A DNA stretch of 38,392 nucleotides from Kofleriaceae bacterium (GTDB taxonomy: Bacteria; Myxococcota_A; Polyangia; Haliangiales; Haliangiaceae): positions 1 through 38,392 of the forward strand of contig JALHPV010000030.1 in assembly GCA_022842285.1 (NCBI GenBank), read 5' to 3'. This document shows positions 18,141 to 26,101 of the stretch, piece by piece; position 1 is the stretch's first letter; the number at the start of each line of letters is the position of its first letter. The notes under the pieces were generated by a model, which was given only the letters and a program-made list of their open reading frames with translations, had not been told where the DNA came from and did no database searches. The position numbers and the translations under genes were made by a program.

Positions 18141-20297
18141 ATGCGACGCTGCGCGGTCCTGACGGTCATCCTCCTCGCTGCGTGCCCTGCCAAGCAGGGC
18201 CCGGTCTCCGTGGTGCCGGCGCCGAAGCCGGCCCCCGCCGAGGTCATCGTCATCGACGAGACGGAAGAGGCAGCGCCGCCGCCGACCGCCGACGTCTTCG
18301 CGGTCGCGCCCGAGACGATCGAGAGCGCCATCACCGCGACGGTCGCCAAGCATGGTGAGCCGAATCGCGCCGAGATCACGCGCGGAGTGAAGCAGGTGGC
18401 GGCGCTGTGGCGCAGCACCGACGGCGACCTGACCGAGCTCTGCGTGGCCCAGTACGTACCGCCGGGCCCCGCGCGCGAGAAGCTGTTCGAGCGCCTGCAG
18501 ACGCTCACCGAGCAGATCAAGGGCCATGTCCTCGAGCTCGGCCGCACCACACGCTGGAACGTCGAGGTCGACACCGGGGCGATGGAGCCCGTCGACGCGC
18601 TCTTCGCCCAGTACGACACCGGAGCGCACGTCACCGATGATCTCTTCGCGTCGAAGATCGCCTTCGCCGCGCTCCTGAACTTTCCGCTGACGACGCTGGA
18701 GGATCGGATCCGCGACGGCGCGAGCTGGACCCGCCGCCAGTGGGCCGAAGCGCGCCTCACGGGGATGTTCGACACGCGCGTCCCCGCCGAGCTCGCCGCC
18801 AAGGCCACGCAGGCCGAGGTCGCCGGTGATGCCTACGTTGCCGGCTACAACCTGTGGATGCATCACGTGCTCGGTACGGGCGGCGAGCGGCGCTTCCCGT
18901 CGGGCAAGCGCCTCATCAGCCACTGGAACCTCCGCGACGAGCTGAAGGCGAACTACGCCGACGCCGATGGCCTCGCCAAGCAGCGCACGATCGCGGCCGT
19001 GATGGACCGCATCGTCACGCAGACCATCCCGCAGGCGGTCATCGACAACCCGTGGCTCGACTGGAATCCGGTCTCGAACCAGGTGACCGTGGCCCCACCG
19101 GCCGAGCTCGAGAAGGATGCGCCGGCCGATCGCACGAAGACGGCCGCAGACACCCGCGAGCCCGATCTTCGCTTCGCCCGCGTCCTCGCGCACTTCACCG
19201 CTGCGCGCGAGATCGACAAGGTCTCGCCTGTCGCGCCGTCGTACATCGCCCGGTCGTTCGATCGCGCCGAGATGCCCGAGGAGCGGGTCCGCGCGATGCT
19301 CGTCGAGATCCTCGAGTCACCGCTCTCCGCCCAGGCCGCCGCCGAGATGGTCAAGAAGCTCGGCCGCCCCGCCGAGCCACACGACCTCTGGTACGAGTTC
19401 GGCGCGCCGTCCAAGCCCGAAACGGAGCTCGACGCCGTCACGCGCAAGAAGTACCCGACGGCCGCCGCCTTCGGCAAAGACATGGTGCGCATCTTCAAGG
19501 ATCTCGGCTTCACCGCGGCGCGCGCGAAGTACCTGGCCGAGAAGATCACCGTCGATCCATCGCGCGGTGCTGGTCACGCGATGGGCGCGGAACGCCGGGG
19601 CGACAAGGCCCACCTCCGCACGCGCGTCGAAGCCGGCGGCATGGACTACAAGGGCTACAACATCGCGGTCCACGAGCTCGGCCACAACGTCGAGCAGACC
19701 TTCTCGCTCTACGACGTCGACTACACGCTCCTTGCCGGGGTCCCGAACACGGCCTTCACCGAGGCCCTCGCGTTCCTCTTCCAGGCGCGTGACCTGGATC
19801 TCCTCGGCCGCGGTGGCTCGAAGAAGGGCGCGGCGGCCACCGAAGCGGCGCGGCTGCGCGTCCTCGACAACTACTGGAACACGCGCGAGATCGCCGGCTC
19901 CGCTCTCGTCGAGCTCGACGTCTGGCGCTGGCTCTACGCGAACCCCAACGCGACGGCCACGGAGCTACGCGACGCGACCGTGCGCATCGCGCGGGAGACG
20001 TGGGCCAAGTACTACCAGCCCGTCCTCGGCGGCGAGAACGTGACGCTGCTCGGCATCTACAGCCACACGATCGGTGGCCCGCTCTACCTCTACAACTATG
20101 TCCTCGGTCACCTGATCGCCTTCCAGATGGAAGAGTTCACCGCCGGCAAGGACAAGGCGACCTTCGCCAAGGAGTTCGAGCGGGTCTCGCGCCAGGGCAA
20201 CATCCTCCCTGACCTGTGGATGACCCAGGCGACGGGCAAGCCCGTCAGCACGGCCCCACTCCTCGACGCGACGGCCCGCGCGCTCTCGGCCAAGTAG
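18141..20297 (+). CDS. Gluzincin-like zinc metallopeptidase lipoprotein
   Basis: A 718-residue lipoprotein starting at ATG 18141; an in-frame GTG at 18123 is an alternative. The signal MRRCAVLTVILLAACPAK has lipobox L-A-A-C15, then a Pro/Ala/Glu linker. The body is mostly helical. The catalytic site is H511-E-L-G-H515, in NIAVHELGHNVEQTF. A candidate third ligand, E541, lies in AFTEALAFLF. The HExxH plus Glu about 26 residues on is the gluzincin arrangement. The sequence around it is not a standard M3 or M32 pattern, so the subfamily is uncertain. The envelope location suggests peptide trimming or protein turnover outside the cytoplasm. It is followed immediately (TAG-ATG) by a membrane-anchored protein gene. 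Confidence 0.82.
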   Translation: MRRCAVLTVILLAACPAKQGPVSVVPAPKPAPAEVIVIDETEEAAPPPTADVFAVAPETIESAITATVAKHGEPNRAEITRGVKQVAALWRSTDGDLTELCVAQYVPPGPAREKLFERLQTLTEQIKGHVLELGRTTRWNVEVDTGAMEPVDALFAQYDTGAHVTDDLFASKIAFAALLNFPLTTLEDRIRDGASWTRRQWAEARLTGMFDTRVPAELAAKATQAEVAGDAYVAGYNLWMHHVLGTGGERRFPSGKRLISHWNLRDELKANYADADGLAKQRTIAAVMDRIVTQTIPQAVIDNPWLDWNPVSNQVTVAPPAELEKDAPADRTKTAADTREPDLRFARVLAHFTAAREIDKVSPVAPSYIARSFDRAEMPEERVRAMLVEILESPLSAQAAAEMVKKLGRPAEPHDLWYEFGAPSKPETELDAVTRKKYPTAAAFGKDMVRIFKDLGFTAARAKYLAEKITVDPSRGAGHAMGAERRGDKAHLRTRVEAGGMDYKGYNIAVHELGHNVEQTFSLYDVDYTLLAGVPNTAFTEALAFLFQARDLDLLGRGGSKKGAAATEAARLRVLDNYWNTREIAGSALVELDVWRWLYANPNATATELRDATVRIARETWAKYYQPVLGGENVTLLGIYSHTIGGPLYLYNYVLGHLIAFQMEEFTAGKDKATFAKEFERVSRQGNILPDLWMTQATGKPVSTAPLLDATARALSAK

Positions 20298-20936
20298 ATG
20301 CTGACCGGGGGAGTGATCGGGCTGATCGTGGGCGTGGTGATGGTGATCGCCACCGCCGTGAAGCAGAAGCAGGGCGGCAAGGCGGTCGTGGCCGCGCTCG
20401 CCCACGGCCCCGACGCCGCGCGGCGCGAGCTGGACACGTACGTGAAGCCGCCCGTGGCCGGCAAGAAGACGGAGCTCACCCGCCTGCAACAGCTCCTCGA
20501 GCGCTTCGCCTGGCTCGGCATCCTCGGGGCCTACGACGACCTCGAGCGCGAGGCCGAGCTCGTCAACGGCGCGACCTCACTCGTCGCCCAGCTCCGCGCG
20601 CAGGCGGCCACGTCACTGCTCGCTCACCGCACGGAAGCCCGCGACCTCCAGCTGCTGCTGCGCACGAACGAGCTCATCCACACGGAGGGGGGCGCGCTCC
20701 TCAAGCTCGTGAAGAACGCCATTGCCGATGTCACGACCATGGCCGGGGTCCTCGACGGCAAGCCGTTCGATATCACCGTGGCCCGTCGCATCTACGAACG
20801 GGCGGACAAGTCGGGCCCCGCGATGAAGATCGCGCAGCTCCGCTTCCTGGCGCGCATGGCCGAGGTGGCCAACGTCTCGAGCTCGAACTTCCGCGCGAAG
20901 GCCGACGAGGCCTACGGAAAGCTCGCGCCTCGGTAA
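20298..20936 (+). CDS. Membrane-anchored helical protein
   Basis: A 212-residue protein whose ATG directly follows the TAG of the metallopeptidase gene. An N-terminal hydrophobic helix (GGVIGLIVGVVMVIATAV) anchors it. The rest (about 25-212) is Ala/Leu/Arg-rich alpha helix, with LLERFAWLGILGAYDDLERE and VAQLRAQAATSLLAHRTEARD, and looks like a helical-repeat scaffold. No catalytic motif is visible. Operon position suggests a partner of the peptidase, but this is unproved. The stop TAA overlaps an in-frame ATG (20936) that could extend the next gene. Confidence 0.72.
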   Translation: MLTGGVIGLIVGVVMVIATAVKQKQGGKAVVAALAHGPDAARRELDTYVKPPVAGKKTELTRLQQLLERFAWLGILGAYDDLEREAELVNGATSLVAQLRAQAATSLLAHRTEARDLQLLLRTNELIHTEGGALLKLVKNAIADVTTMAGVLDGKPFDITVARRIYERADKSGPAMKIAQLRFLARMAEVANVSSSNFRAKADEAYGKLAPR

Positions 20937-20992
20937 TGCCGCGCGGCTCGGCTCGCGTTCCCGACGGGTTTCCTGCGAATACTCGGCTCACG

Positions 20993-22231
20993 ATGTCAGT
21001 CTCGACGTGGGCAACCTGCTGCAGCGTAGCGGCCATGCTGGCGCGGCCCGGCGCGGCCCGCGCGGAGGGACCGGAGCCCGCCGAGGAGCCCGCGGCCGCG
21101 AACCACCAGGCCCCCGCGCCCGTTGCCCCCGACGGGATCGAGTTTCGGCCCGGGACCGGACTTCACGTCGAGAGCCGTGACGGACGCTTCTCCCTCGGCC
21201 TTCGGGCACGCATGCAGATCCTCTACGTGCTGCAGGACCAGATCGACGCGGATCCCGAGCAGACGATGAGCATCCGGCGGCTCCGGCTCGTCCTCGCCGG
21301 CAAGGCGTACTTCGAGCATGTCCGGTACTACCTGCAGTTCGGATTCGCGACCCGCGACATGCTGATCGAAGGCGACTCGCGGCGGACCCCGATTCGTGAC
21401 GTTCGTATCGACCTGACACCCTGGCGCGATCTGAGCTTCCGGATCGGAGAGACCAAGGTCCCCTTCAGCCGCGAGCGCCTGACGTCGTCGGGGGATCTCC
21501 AGTTCGTCGATCGGTCGGTGGCCAACGAGGAGTTCAACCTCGATCGCGACGTGGGGGTGCAGCTGTTCTCGAAGGACCTCGGAGGCCGCGGCTGGTTGGG
21601 ATACGCGGGCGGGGTGTTTCTCGGCGAAGGGCGCGGCGCCTTCCAGCCGACAGGGATCGATCTGCTCTACGCGGCGCGCGTCGAGGTCTTCCCCTTCGGG
21701 CCGTTCGAGCACGAGGCCATGGCCGACCTCGATCGCACGGGCCTGCGGGCCGCGCTCGGACTGGCCTACGCGTACCTGCAGGCGGGCAAGCGCGATCGCG
21801 GCCTGCTCGGCGACATTCCCGACGACGGCGGCACGACCGACTCGCACAACGCCGTCGCCGATCTCGTGGTCAAGGCGCGTGGCCTCTCGAGCCTCGTCGC
21901 CGTTCACTACCGGGATGGGACGCGGAACTCCGGCGGCGCCGTCGACGGGATGGGGATGCCGATTCCCGTGGAGCTCCCGCGCTCGGGGTGGGGCCTGCTC
22001 GCGCAGGCCGGGTACATGATCCCTTGCTCGCGCGTCGAGCTATCGGGGCGCTACACGCGGATCCGTGGGGTCGGCGCGACGTCGCTGCCGGATCGCGACG
22101 AGGCCACCGCCGGGTTCAGCTGGTACGTCGCCGACCACATGCTCAAGTTCCAGCTCGACTACGCCCATACGTGGCTGGAGGGGGCGAGCCAGGAGCACCG
22201 GCTGCGCCTTCAGACTCAGCTCTCGCTCTAG
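20993..22231 (+). CDS. Phosphate-selective porin O/P-type outer membrane protein
   Basis: A 412-residue outer-membrane beta-barrel. An export signal ends near GAARA-EGP (about residue 24). An Ala/Pro linker precedes strand-rich sequence: GRFSLGLRARMQILYVLQ, IRRLRLVLAGKAYFEHVRYY, LSFRIGETKVPFSRERLTSS and QFVDRSVANEEFNLDRDVG. These last two blocks are the signature of the OprP/OprO family. The C-terminus ends in L-S-L after an alternating strand, as barrel proteins do. An upstream in-frame ATG at 20936 overlaps the previous stop (TAATG). It would add 19 residues with basic charge to the signal, so the true start is open. The substrate, probably phosphate or another anion, cannot be fixed from sequence. 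Confidence 0.85.
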   Translation: MSVSTWATCCSVAAMLARPGAARAEGPEPAEEPAAANHQAPAPVAPDGIEFRPGTGLHVESRDGRFSLGLRARMQILYVLQDQIDADPEQTMSIRRLRLVLAGKAYFEHVRYYLQFGFATRDMLIEGDSRRTPIRDVRIDLTPWRDLSFRIGETKVPFSRERLTSSGDLQFVDRSVANEEFNLDRDVGVQLFSKDLGGRGWLGYAGGVFLGEGRGAFQPTGIDLLYAARVEVFPFGPFEHEAMADLDRTGLRAALGLAYAYLQAGKRDRGLLGDIPDDGGTTDSHNAVADLVVKARGLSSLVAVHYRDGTRNSGGAVDGMGMPIPVELPRSGWGLLAQAGYMIPCSRVELSGRYTRIRGVGATSLPDRDEATAGFSWYVADHMLKFQLDYAHTWLEGASQEHRLRLQTQLSL

Positions 22232-22246
22232 ACCCGGTCGGAGGGA

Positions 22247-22735
22247 CTAGGTCTCAGCACGAGGCGCTCGATTCGGGAAGAGCAGGGGGGCGGCCCACCA
22301 CACGAAGGCGCTCGCGCCCGCGACAACCACCGCAACCACGACCCCGATGAGCTCGTTGACGATCTCGGACACCGCGAGCTGGGTCGCCAGGGTCACTCCG
22401 AGCCACAGCGGCACGGTCCCGAGCACCATCATGCGCGACACGTAGTTCTTGAACTGGATGCGATTCTTGAGAGGCCGTTGCAACCGATGGTGAATGGCTG
22501 GGGCGGAGAACAGGATCAAGCTCGTCAGCGTCGAGAGCATGGCCGCGAGGAACATGCCCTTCTCGAAGCGAGAGATGCCCGAGAACCGCTCGCTGAACGG
22601 CAGCACGATGAGAAAGCCGGTCAGGAGCTGGGCGCCTTGCAGCACGATCCGGAGCTCCTGCAGGAGCTCCGACATGCTGTTCGGATCGTCGGTAGCGGCA
22701 ACGACGGAGGGATCATTCGCGCGCGGATCAAACAT
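22247..22735 (-). CDS. DUF6328-like four-helix membrane protein
   Basis: A 162-residue inner-membrane protein. It begins with a polar segment ending in LLQELRIVLQGAQLLTGFL, the recognisable start of the DUF6328 family. It continues with VLPFSERFSGISRFEKGMFLA and the conserved APAIHHRLQ. Four transmembrane helices are visible, at about 32-48, 60-80, 100-122 and 128-150. The function of the family is unknown. It is convergent with the porin (15-bp gap) and divergent from the PAS histidine kinase. Confidence 0.75.
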   Translation of the reverse strand: MFDPRANDPSVVAATDDPNSMSELLQELRIVLQGAQLLTGFLIVLPFSERFSGISRFEKGMFLAAMLSTLTSLILFSAPAIHHRLQRPLKNRIQFKNYVSRMMVLGTVPLWLGVTLATQLAVSEIVNELIGVVVAVVVAGASAFVWWAAPLLFPNRAPRAET

Positions 22736-22763
22736 CCCCCCGTGTTTACCTGAACCGGGTCGA

Positions 22764-22789
22764 GGTGCCGCTGGGGCCCGACTCCTTTG
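22764..22789. repeat. Degenerate copy of the 12203 REP-like element
   Basis: GGTGCCGCTGGGGCCCGACTCC plus TTTG matches 21 of 26 bases of the unit at 12203-12228. The palindrome is broken by two changes. It lies in the divergent gap upstream of the PAS histidine kinase. Homology is likely but not certain from one comparison. Confidence 0.35.
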
Positions 22790-22810
22790 GTGCTACCTTG
22801 CCTCACGAAG

Positions 22811-24745
22811 GTGAGTGTCGGGCCAGTCGATATCGCTACGGTGTTCGCGCAGCTGCCGAACGCGTTCATGATCCTCGACCGCGACCTGCGGTACGTGGCC
22901 GCGAACGCCGCGTACCTCGACGTCACCGGGTCGCGGCGCGAGAACTTGCTCGGCCGCTACATCTTCGATGTCTTCCCCGACGACGACAATGCACGGGCCC
23001 TGAAGGCGTCCTTCGAGCGGGTCCTCGCCACCGGGCGTGGCGACGAGCTGGCCGCGTTGAAGTATCACGTGCCGAACGCGCCGGGCGAAGCCCCACAGGA
23101 GCGCGTGTGGAGCGCACGGCACACGCCGCTGCTCGACGATCAGGGATACGTGACTCACGTCGTCCAGGAGACGATGGAGATCACGCACCTCGCGGAGTCG
23201 ACGGTGGAGAGCCCACTCGAGGCGAACGTGGCCGCCCGCGCGCTCCGCGTACAGTCACGGGTCACGCTGCAGGACTCCTACCTTGCCAGCCTCCGTCAGA
23301 TGTTCGCGCAGGCGCCTGGCTTCATGTGCTTCCTGTCCGGACCGGAGCACGTGTTCGCGATCGTGAATGACGCGTACATGCAGCTCGTCGGCCACCGCGA
23401 CGTCGTCGGGATGCGCGTGCGCGACGCATTGCCCGAGGTCGTAGAGCAGGGCTTCATCGGCCTCCTCGACGGCGTGTATTCGACCGGGACCCCGTTCATC
23501 GGCAAGGGGCTCCCCGTGCTGCTCCAGCGCACACCCGGCGCGGCGCGGGAGCAGTCGGTGGTCGACTTCATCTATCAACCCATCCGCGACACCGACGGCT
23601 CGGTGATCGGCATCTTCGTGCAGGGGCAAGATGTCACCGCGCAGCATCACGCGGAGGCCGAGCAGCGACTCGCGGAAGCTCGTCGTGAGTTCCTGATCGA
23701 GGTCGTGCCGAACCAGGTGTGGACGGCCAAGCCCGATGGGCAACTCGACTTCGTCAGCAGCCGCGTGGTGGCCTACTTCCGTCGGCCCGCGGAACAGATC
23801 CTGGGTGAAGGCTGGCTGGCGGTGCTGCACCCCGACGACGTGGAGACGACGGTGGAGCGCTGGACTCGGTCCCTCGCGACCGGTGAGCCCTACGAGGTCG
23901 AGTTCCGCCTGCGCAATGCGGATGGCGAGTATCGCTGGCACCTGGGGCGCGCGAACGCCGAGCGCGACGTACGTGGTGCGATCATGAAGTGGATCGGGAC
24001 GAACACCGACATCCACGAGGCCAAGGTCGCGCTCTCGGAGCTCACGCAGCGCTCGCAGTACGAGCAGCGCCTCATCGGTATCGTCAGTCACGATCTCCGG
24101 ACGCCCTTCGGCGCCATCGCCCTCGGGGCCGACGCCCTCGCTGACTTCGAGCTCCCGCCGGCGGCGCAGCGGATCCTGAGCCGGATCTCGCGCTCCGCCG
24201 AGCGGGCGGCGCGCCTCGTAAACGATCTGCTCGACTTCGCGAAGGCGCGGATCGGCGCCTCCATCCCGATCAACCCCAAGCCGACGAACCTGCGCGAGAT
24301 CGTCGAGCAGGTCGTCGACGAGTGTCAGGCCTCGGCGCCTGGCCGCGTGATCCGGATCGGCCACGAGGGCGACGAGCTCGGCACCTGGGATGCCGACCGC
24401 ATCGCGCAGGTGATCACGAACCTTGTGGGCAACGCGCTCCAGCACGGCACGCCCGGCGCCCCGATCATCGTCGAGTCTCGGATCTCGGGAACCGACGCCG
24501 TGCTGACGGTTGCGAACGAAGGACCGGGCATCGCCTCCGACGAGCTCGCCCGCCTGTTCGAGCCGTATCACCAGGGCTCGAACGCGACCCCGCGCCCCGG
24601 CAGCATGGGGCTCGGACTCTTCATCGCCCGCGAGGTGATCGCGGCCCACGGTGGCTCCATCGAGGTCGAGTCACAGCTACACGCGACGACGCGCTTCACC
24701 GTCCGCCTGCCACGCGTGGCCACCATCAGCAGCGCCGGCTCCTGA
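22811..24745 (+). CDS. Soluble three-PAS sensor histidine kinase
   Basis: A 644-residue kinase with no transmembrane helix or signal, so it is cytoplasmic. Three PAS domains lie at about 8-120 (FAQLPNAFMILDRDLRYVAAN), 158-285 (FAQAPGFMCFLSGPEHVFAIVN) and 290-405 (IEVVPNQVWTAKPDGQLDFVS). The HisKA box has phospho-acceptor H427 (VSHDLRTP). The ATPase domain has the N box NLVGNALQHG, G1 NEGPGIAS, F box LFEPYHQG and G2 GLGLFIARE. GTG 22811 is preferred. The in-frame TTG 22787 and GTG 22790 fall in or at the edge of the REP-like element. No response regulator gene is adjacent, so it is an orphan kinase. It is convergent with a single-PAS protein. Confidence 0.92.
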   Translation: MSVGPVDIATVFAQLPNAFMILDRDLRYVAANAAYLDVTGSRRENLLGRYIFDVFPDDDNARALKASFERVLATGRGDELAALKYHVPNAPGEAPQERVWSARHTPLLDDQGYVTHVVQETMEITHLAESTVESPLEANVAARALRVQSRVTLQDSYLASLRQMFAQAPGFMCFLSGPEHVFAIVNDAYMQLVGHRDVVGMRVRDALPEVVEQGFIGLLDGVYSTGTPFIGKGLPVLLQRTPGAAREQSVVDFIYQPIRDTDGSVIGIFVQGQDVTAQHHAEAEQRLAEARREFLIEVVPNQVWTAKPDGQLDFVSSRVVAYFRRPAEQILGEGWLAVLHPDDVETTVERWTRSLATGEPYEVEFRLRNADGEYRWHLGRANAERDVRGAIMKWIGTNTDIHEAKVALSELTQRSQYEQRLIGIVSHDLRTPFGAIALGADALADFELPPAAQRILSRISRSAERAARLVNDLLDFAKARIGASIPINPKPTNLREIVEQVVDECQASAPGRVIRIGHEGDELGTWDADRIAQVITNLVGNALQHGTPGAPIIVESRISGTDAVLTVANEGPGIASDELARLFEPYHQGSNATPRPGSMGLGLFIAREVIAAHGGSIEVESQLHATTRFTVRLPRVATISSAGS

Positions 24746-24759
24746 CGGCGTGCTCGTGG

Positions 24760-25296
24760 TCAATGAGGGCCGCCCCCGAGCGCATCGAGCGCCTGGCGGT
24801 CGGGCCGCCGGAAGGTCGCGGGCTCCCCGAACGCTTCGGAGGCGCGCTTCTCGGCGGTGATGTCCAGCATGATCCCGCGCAACGAACGCGCGAGGCCGCG
24901 GGGGCCGACGATGACGGTGACGAAGTCGCGGAGCCACACGATCTCGCCGTTGGCGTGACGGGCGCGGTACTCGAACACGTGGTCGGCGCGCTTCGTGGTG
25001 GCGAGGGCGCAGTACGCCACCGCGTCATCGCGGTCAGCGGGCACGATCACCAGATCCGACCAGAACGTCGGCTCGTCGGTCCACCGCCGCACGGGGTACC
25101 CGAGCAGCCGTTCCGCCGACGGCGAGACGTACGAGAACTGGAAGGTCTGGGCATAGCCTTCCCACACGATGGCCCGGTCCACGAGCTCCTTCGGCGTCCG
25201 GTTCTCGACCGCCTCGATCGGCTCGTCGCTCGCGCCCAACCACGCCTCGACCCACCGCTCGAGCGTCGCGCTCACGGGGCCAGCATGCGCGATCAT
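24760..25296 (-). CDS. Single PAS/PAC domain protein
   Basis: A 178-residue cytoplasmic protein started at ATG 25296. One PAS_3-like domain occupies about residues 30-160, with YAQTFQFSYVSPSAERLLGYP, FEYRARHANGEIVWLRDFVTV and the PAC end RGIMLDITAEKRASEAFG. No output domain follows, so it is either a stand-alone sensor or partner, or a remnant of a longer sensor kinase that has lost its transmitter. It meets the three-PAS kinase tail to tail with a 14-bp gap. The nearest upstream minus-strand gene is the ECF sigma (56-bp gap), so it may be a distal operon member. Confidence 0.8.
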   Translation of the reverse strand: MIAHAGPVSATLERWVEAWLGASDEPIEAVENRTPKELVDRAIVWEGYAQTFQFSYVSPSAERLLGYPVRRWTDEPTFWSDLVIVPADRDDAVAYCALATTKRADHVFEYRARHANGEIVWLRDFVTVIVGPRGLARSLRGIMLDITAEKRASEAFGEPATFRRPDRQALDALGGGPH

Positions 25297-25352
25297 GCCC
25301 CGCCTGACCACGGCGCTACCGTGAGATTCCCGGTGGGCGGCGTAACCGATGG

Positions 25353-25889
25353 CTAGCCACAGGTGCAATCGACGCAGCCGTGGGTGGCGCATGTCCCGCA
25401 AGCACGAGCGACCTGCTTGCGCAGCGCCTCACGGGCTCGATGCACCCGGACGCCGGCGTTGTTCGCGGTCACCCCCGCTTCGACGGCGTAGTCCTTGACC
25501 GTGACGCCATCGACATCCACCCGGGCGAGCGCCTCGCTGTACTCCGGCTTGAGGGTCTTCGCGAGCGAGGACACGCAGCGGCACACCACGGCGCTGAGCT
25601 CGCGGTCGTCCGGCTGAGCATCCATCTCGGCCGCGAGCGCCTCGAGTCGAGACGCCTGGACCTTGGCGCGTCGCGCACGATCGATGATCGCGTTGCGCAG
25701 CACGCGGTAAAACCAACCGACCGCGGATTCGCGGATCTCGCCTTCACGCTCGAGGCTCTTCACCAGCGCGTCCTGGACGATCTCTTCCGCGAGCCCGCGG
25801 TCATGGACCCGGCGCTCGACGAACGCGAGGAAGTCGCGGTGATTCGCGACGAGGACCTCGGCGAGGCTGTCGGGGGTCGGGTCCGTCAT
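25353..25889 (-). CDS. ECF sigma factor with cysteine-rich C-terminal tail (CorE-like)
   Basis: A 178-residue sigma factor starting at ATG 25889. Region 2 covers about residues 10-75 (FLAFVERRVHDRGLAEEIVQDA, then GWFYRVLRNAIIDRARRAK). Region 4 covers about 105-160, with LKPEYSEALARVDVDGVTVKD and the recognition helix VTANNAGVRVHRAREALRK. The last 16 residues, ACGTCATHGCVDCTCG, hold five cysteines and a histidine. Two more cysteines lie at the start of region 4 (VCRCVSS). Myxobacterial CorE-type (ECF44) sigma factors use such a tail to sense copper, cadmium or zinc directly, without an anti-sigma factor. None is encoded nearby, which fits. The gene starts 4 bp after the Cys-rich mini-protein. 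Metal sensing is inferred. Confidence 0.88.
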   Translation of the reverse strand: MTDPTPDSLAEVLVANHRDFLAFVERRVHDRGLAEEIVQDALVKSLEREGEIRESAVGWFYRVLRNAIIDRARRAKVQASRLEALAAEMDAQPDDRELSAVVCRCVSSLAKTLKPEYSEALARVDVDGVTVKDYAVEAGVTANNAGVRVHRAREALRKQVARACGTCATHGCVDCTCG

Positions 25890-25893
25890 CGCC

Positions 25894-26019
25894 CTACTCG
25901 AGCTCGTCTTCCTGCTCGAGGGCGCGCTTCTGGCACGCACGACAGTCGCAGGTCTTCGGGTCACAGGTGCAGGGGTTGCACTTGCACGGGGAGGGCTTCT
26001 GGTTCGCTTCGTTCGTCAT
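25894..26019 (-). CDS. 41-residue cysteine-rich mini-protein (metallothionein-like)
   Basis: A small gene from ATG 26019 to TAG 25894. The product has seven cysteines in eighteen residues, in the spacing C-x-C-x2-C-x-C-x4-C-x-C-x2-C (positions 12, 14, 17, 19, 24, 26, 29). Lys and Pro surround them, and an acidic tail EQEDELE follows. The C-x-C pairs are typical of metallothioneins and of small zinc or copper chelators. AAAGGACAG upstream is an acceptable ribosome-binding site. The gene lies 4 bp before the Cys-tailed ECF sigma gene, so they form an operon. The peptide may buffer the metal sensed by the sigma tail or pass it on. An in-frame ATG seven codons upstream is a less likely start. Confidence 0.75.
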   Translation of the reverse strand: MTNEANQKPSPCKCNPCTCDPKTCDCRACQKRALEQEDELE

Positions 26020-26039
26020 GGTCACTGTCCTTTCGCCCA

Positions 26040-26068
26040 TACGACGCAGCCCCCGCCCGGGCATTACA
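26040..26068 (-). promoter_or_regulatory. Candidate ECF promoter of the Cys-rich peptide/sigma operon
   Basis: Read on the minus strand, TGTAATG (26068-26062) and CGTCGTA (26046-26040) are separated by 15 bases. This resembles ECF promoters with TGTAAC-like -35 and CGTC-type -10 boxes. Transcription would begin about 14 nt before the ribosome-binding region of the 26019 start. The match is by eye and the consensus for this sigma class is not certain. Confidence 0.3.
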
Positions 26069-26101
26069 GATCCATGTCGGAGGGACAGCGTAGCGTGGGG
26101 T

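Noticed and set aside
20936-20992. Possible separate leader peptide between the helical protein and the porin.
   Set aside because: The frame is continuous with the porin, so it is either untranslated or an N-terminal extension, not a separate gene.
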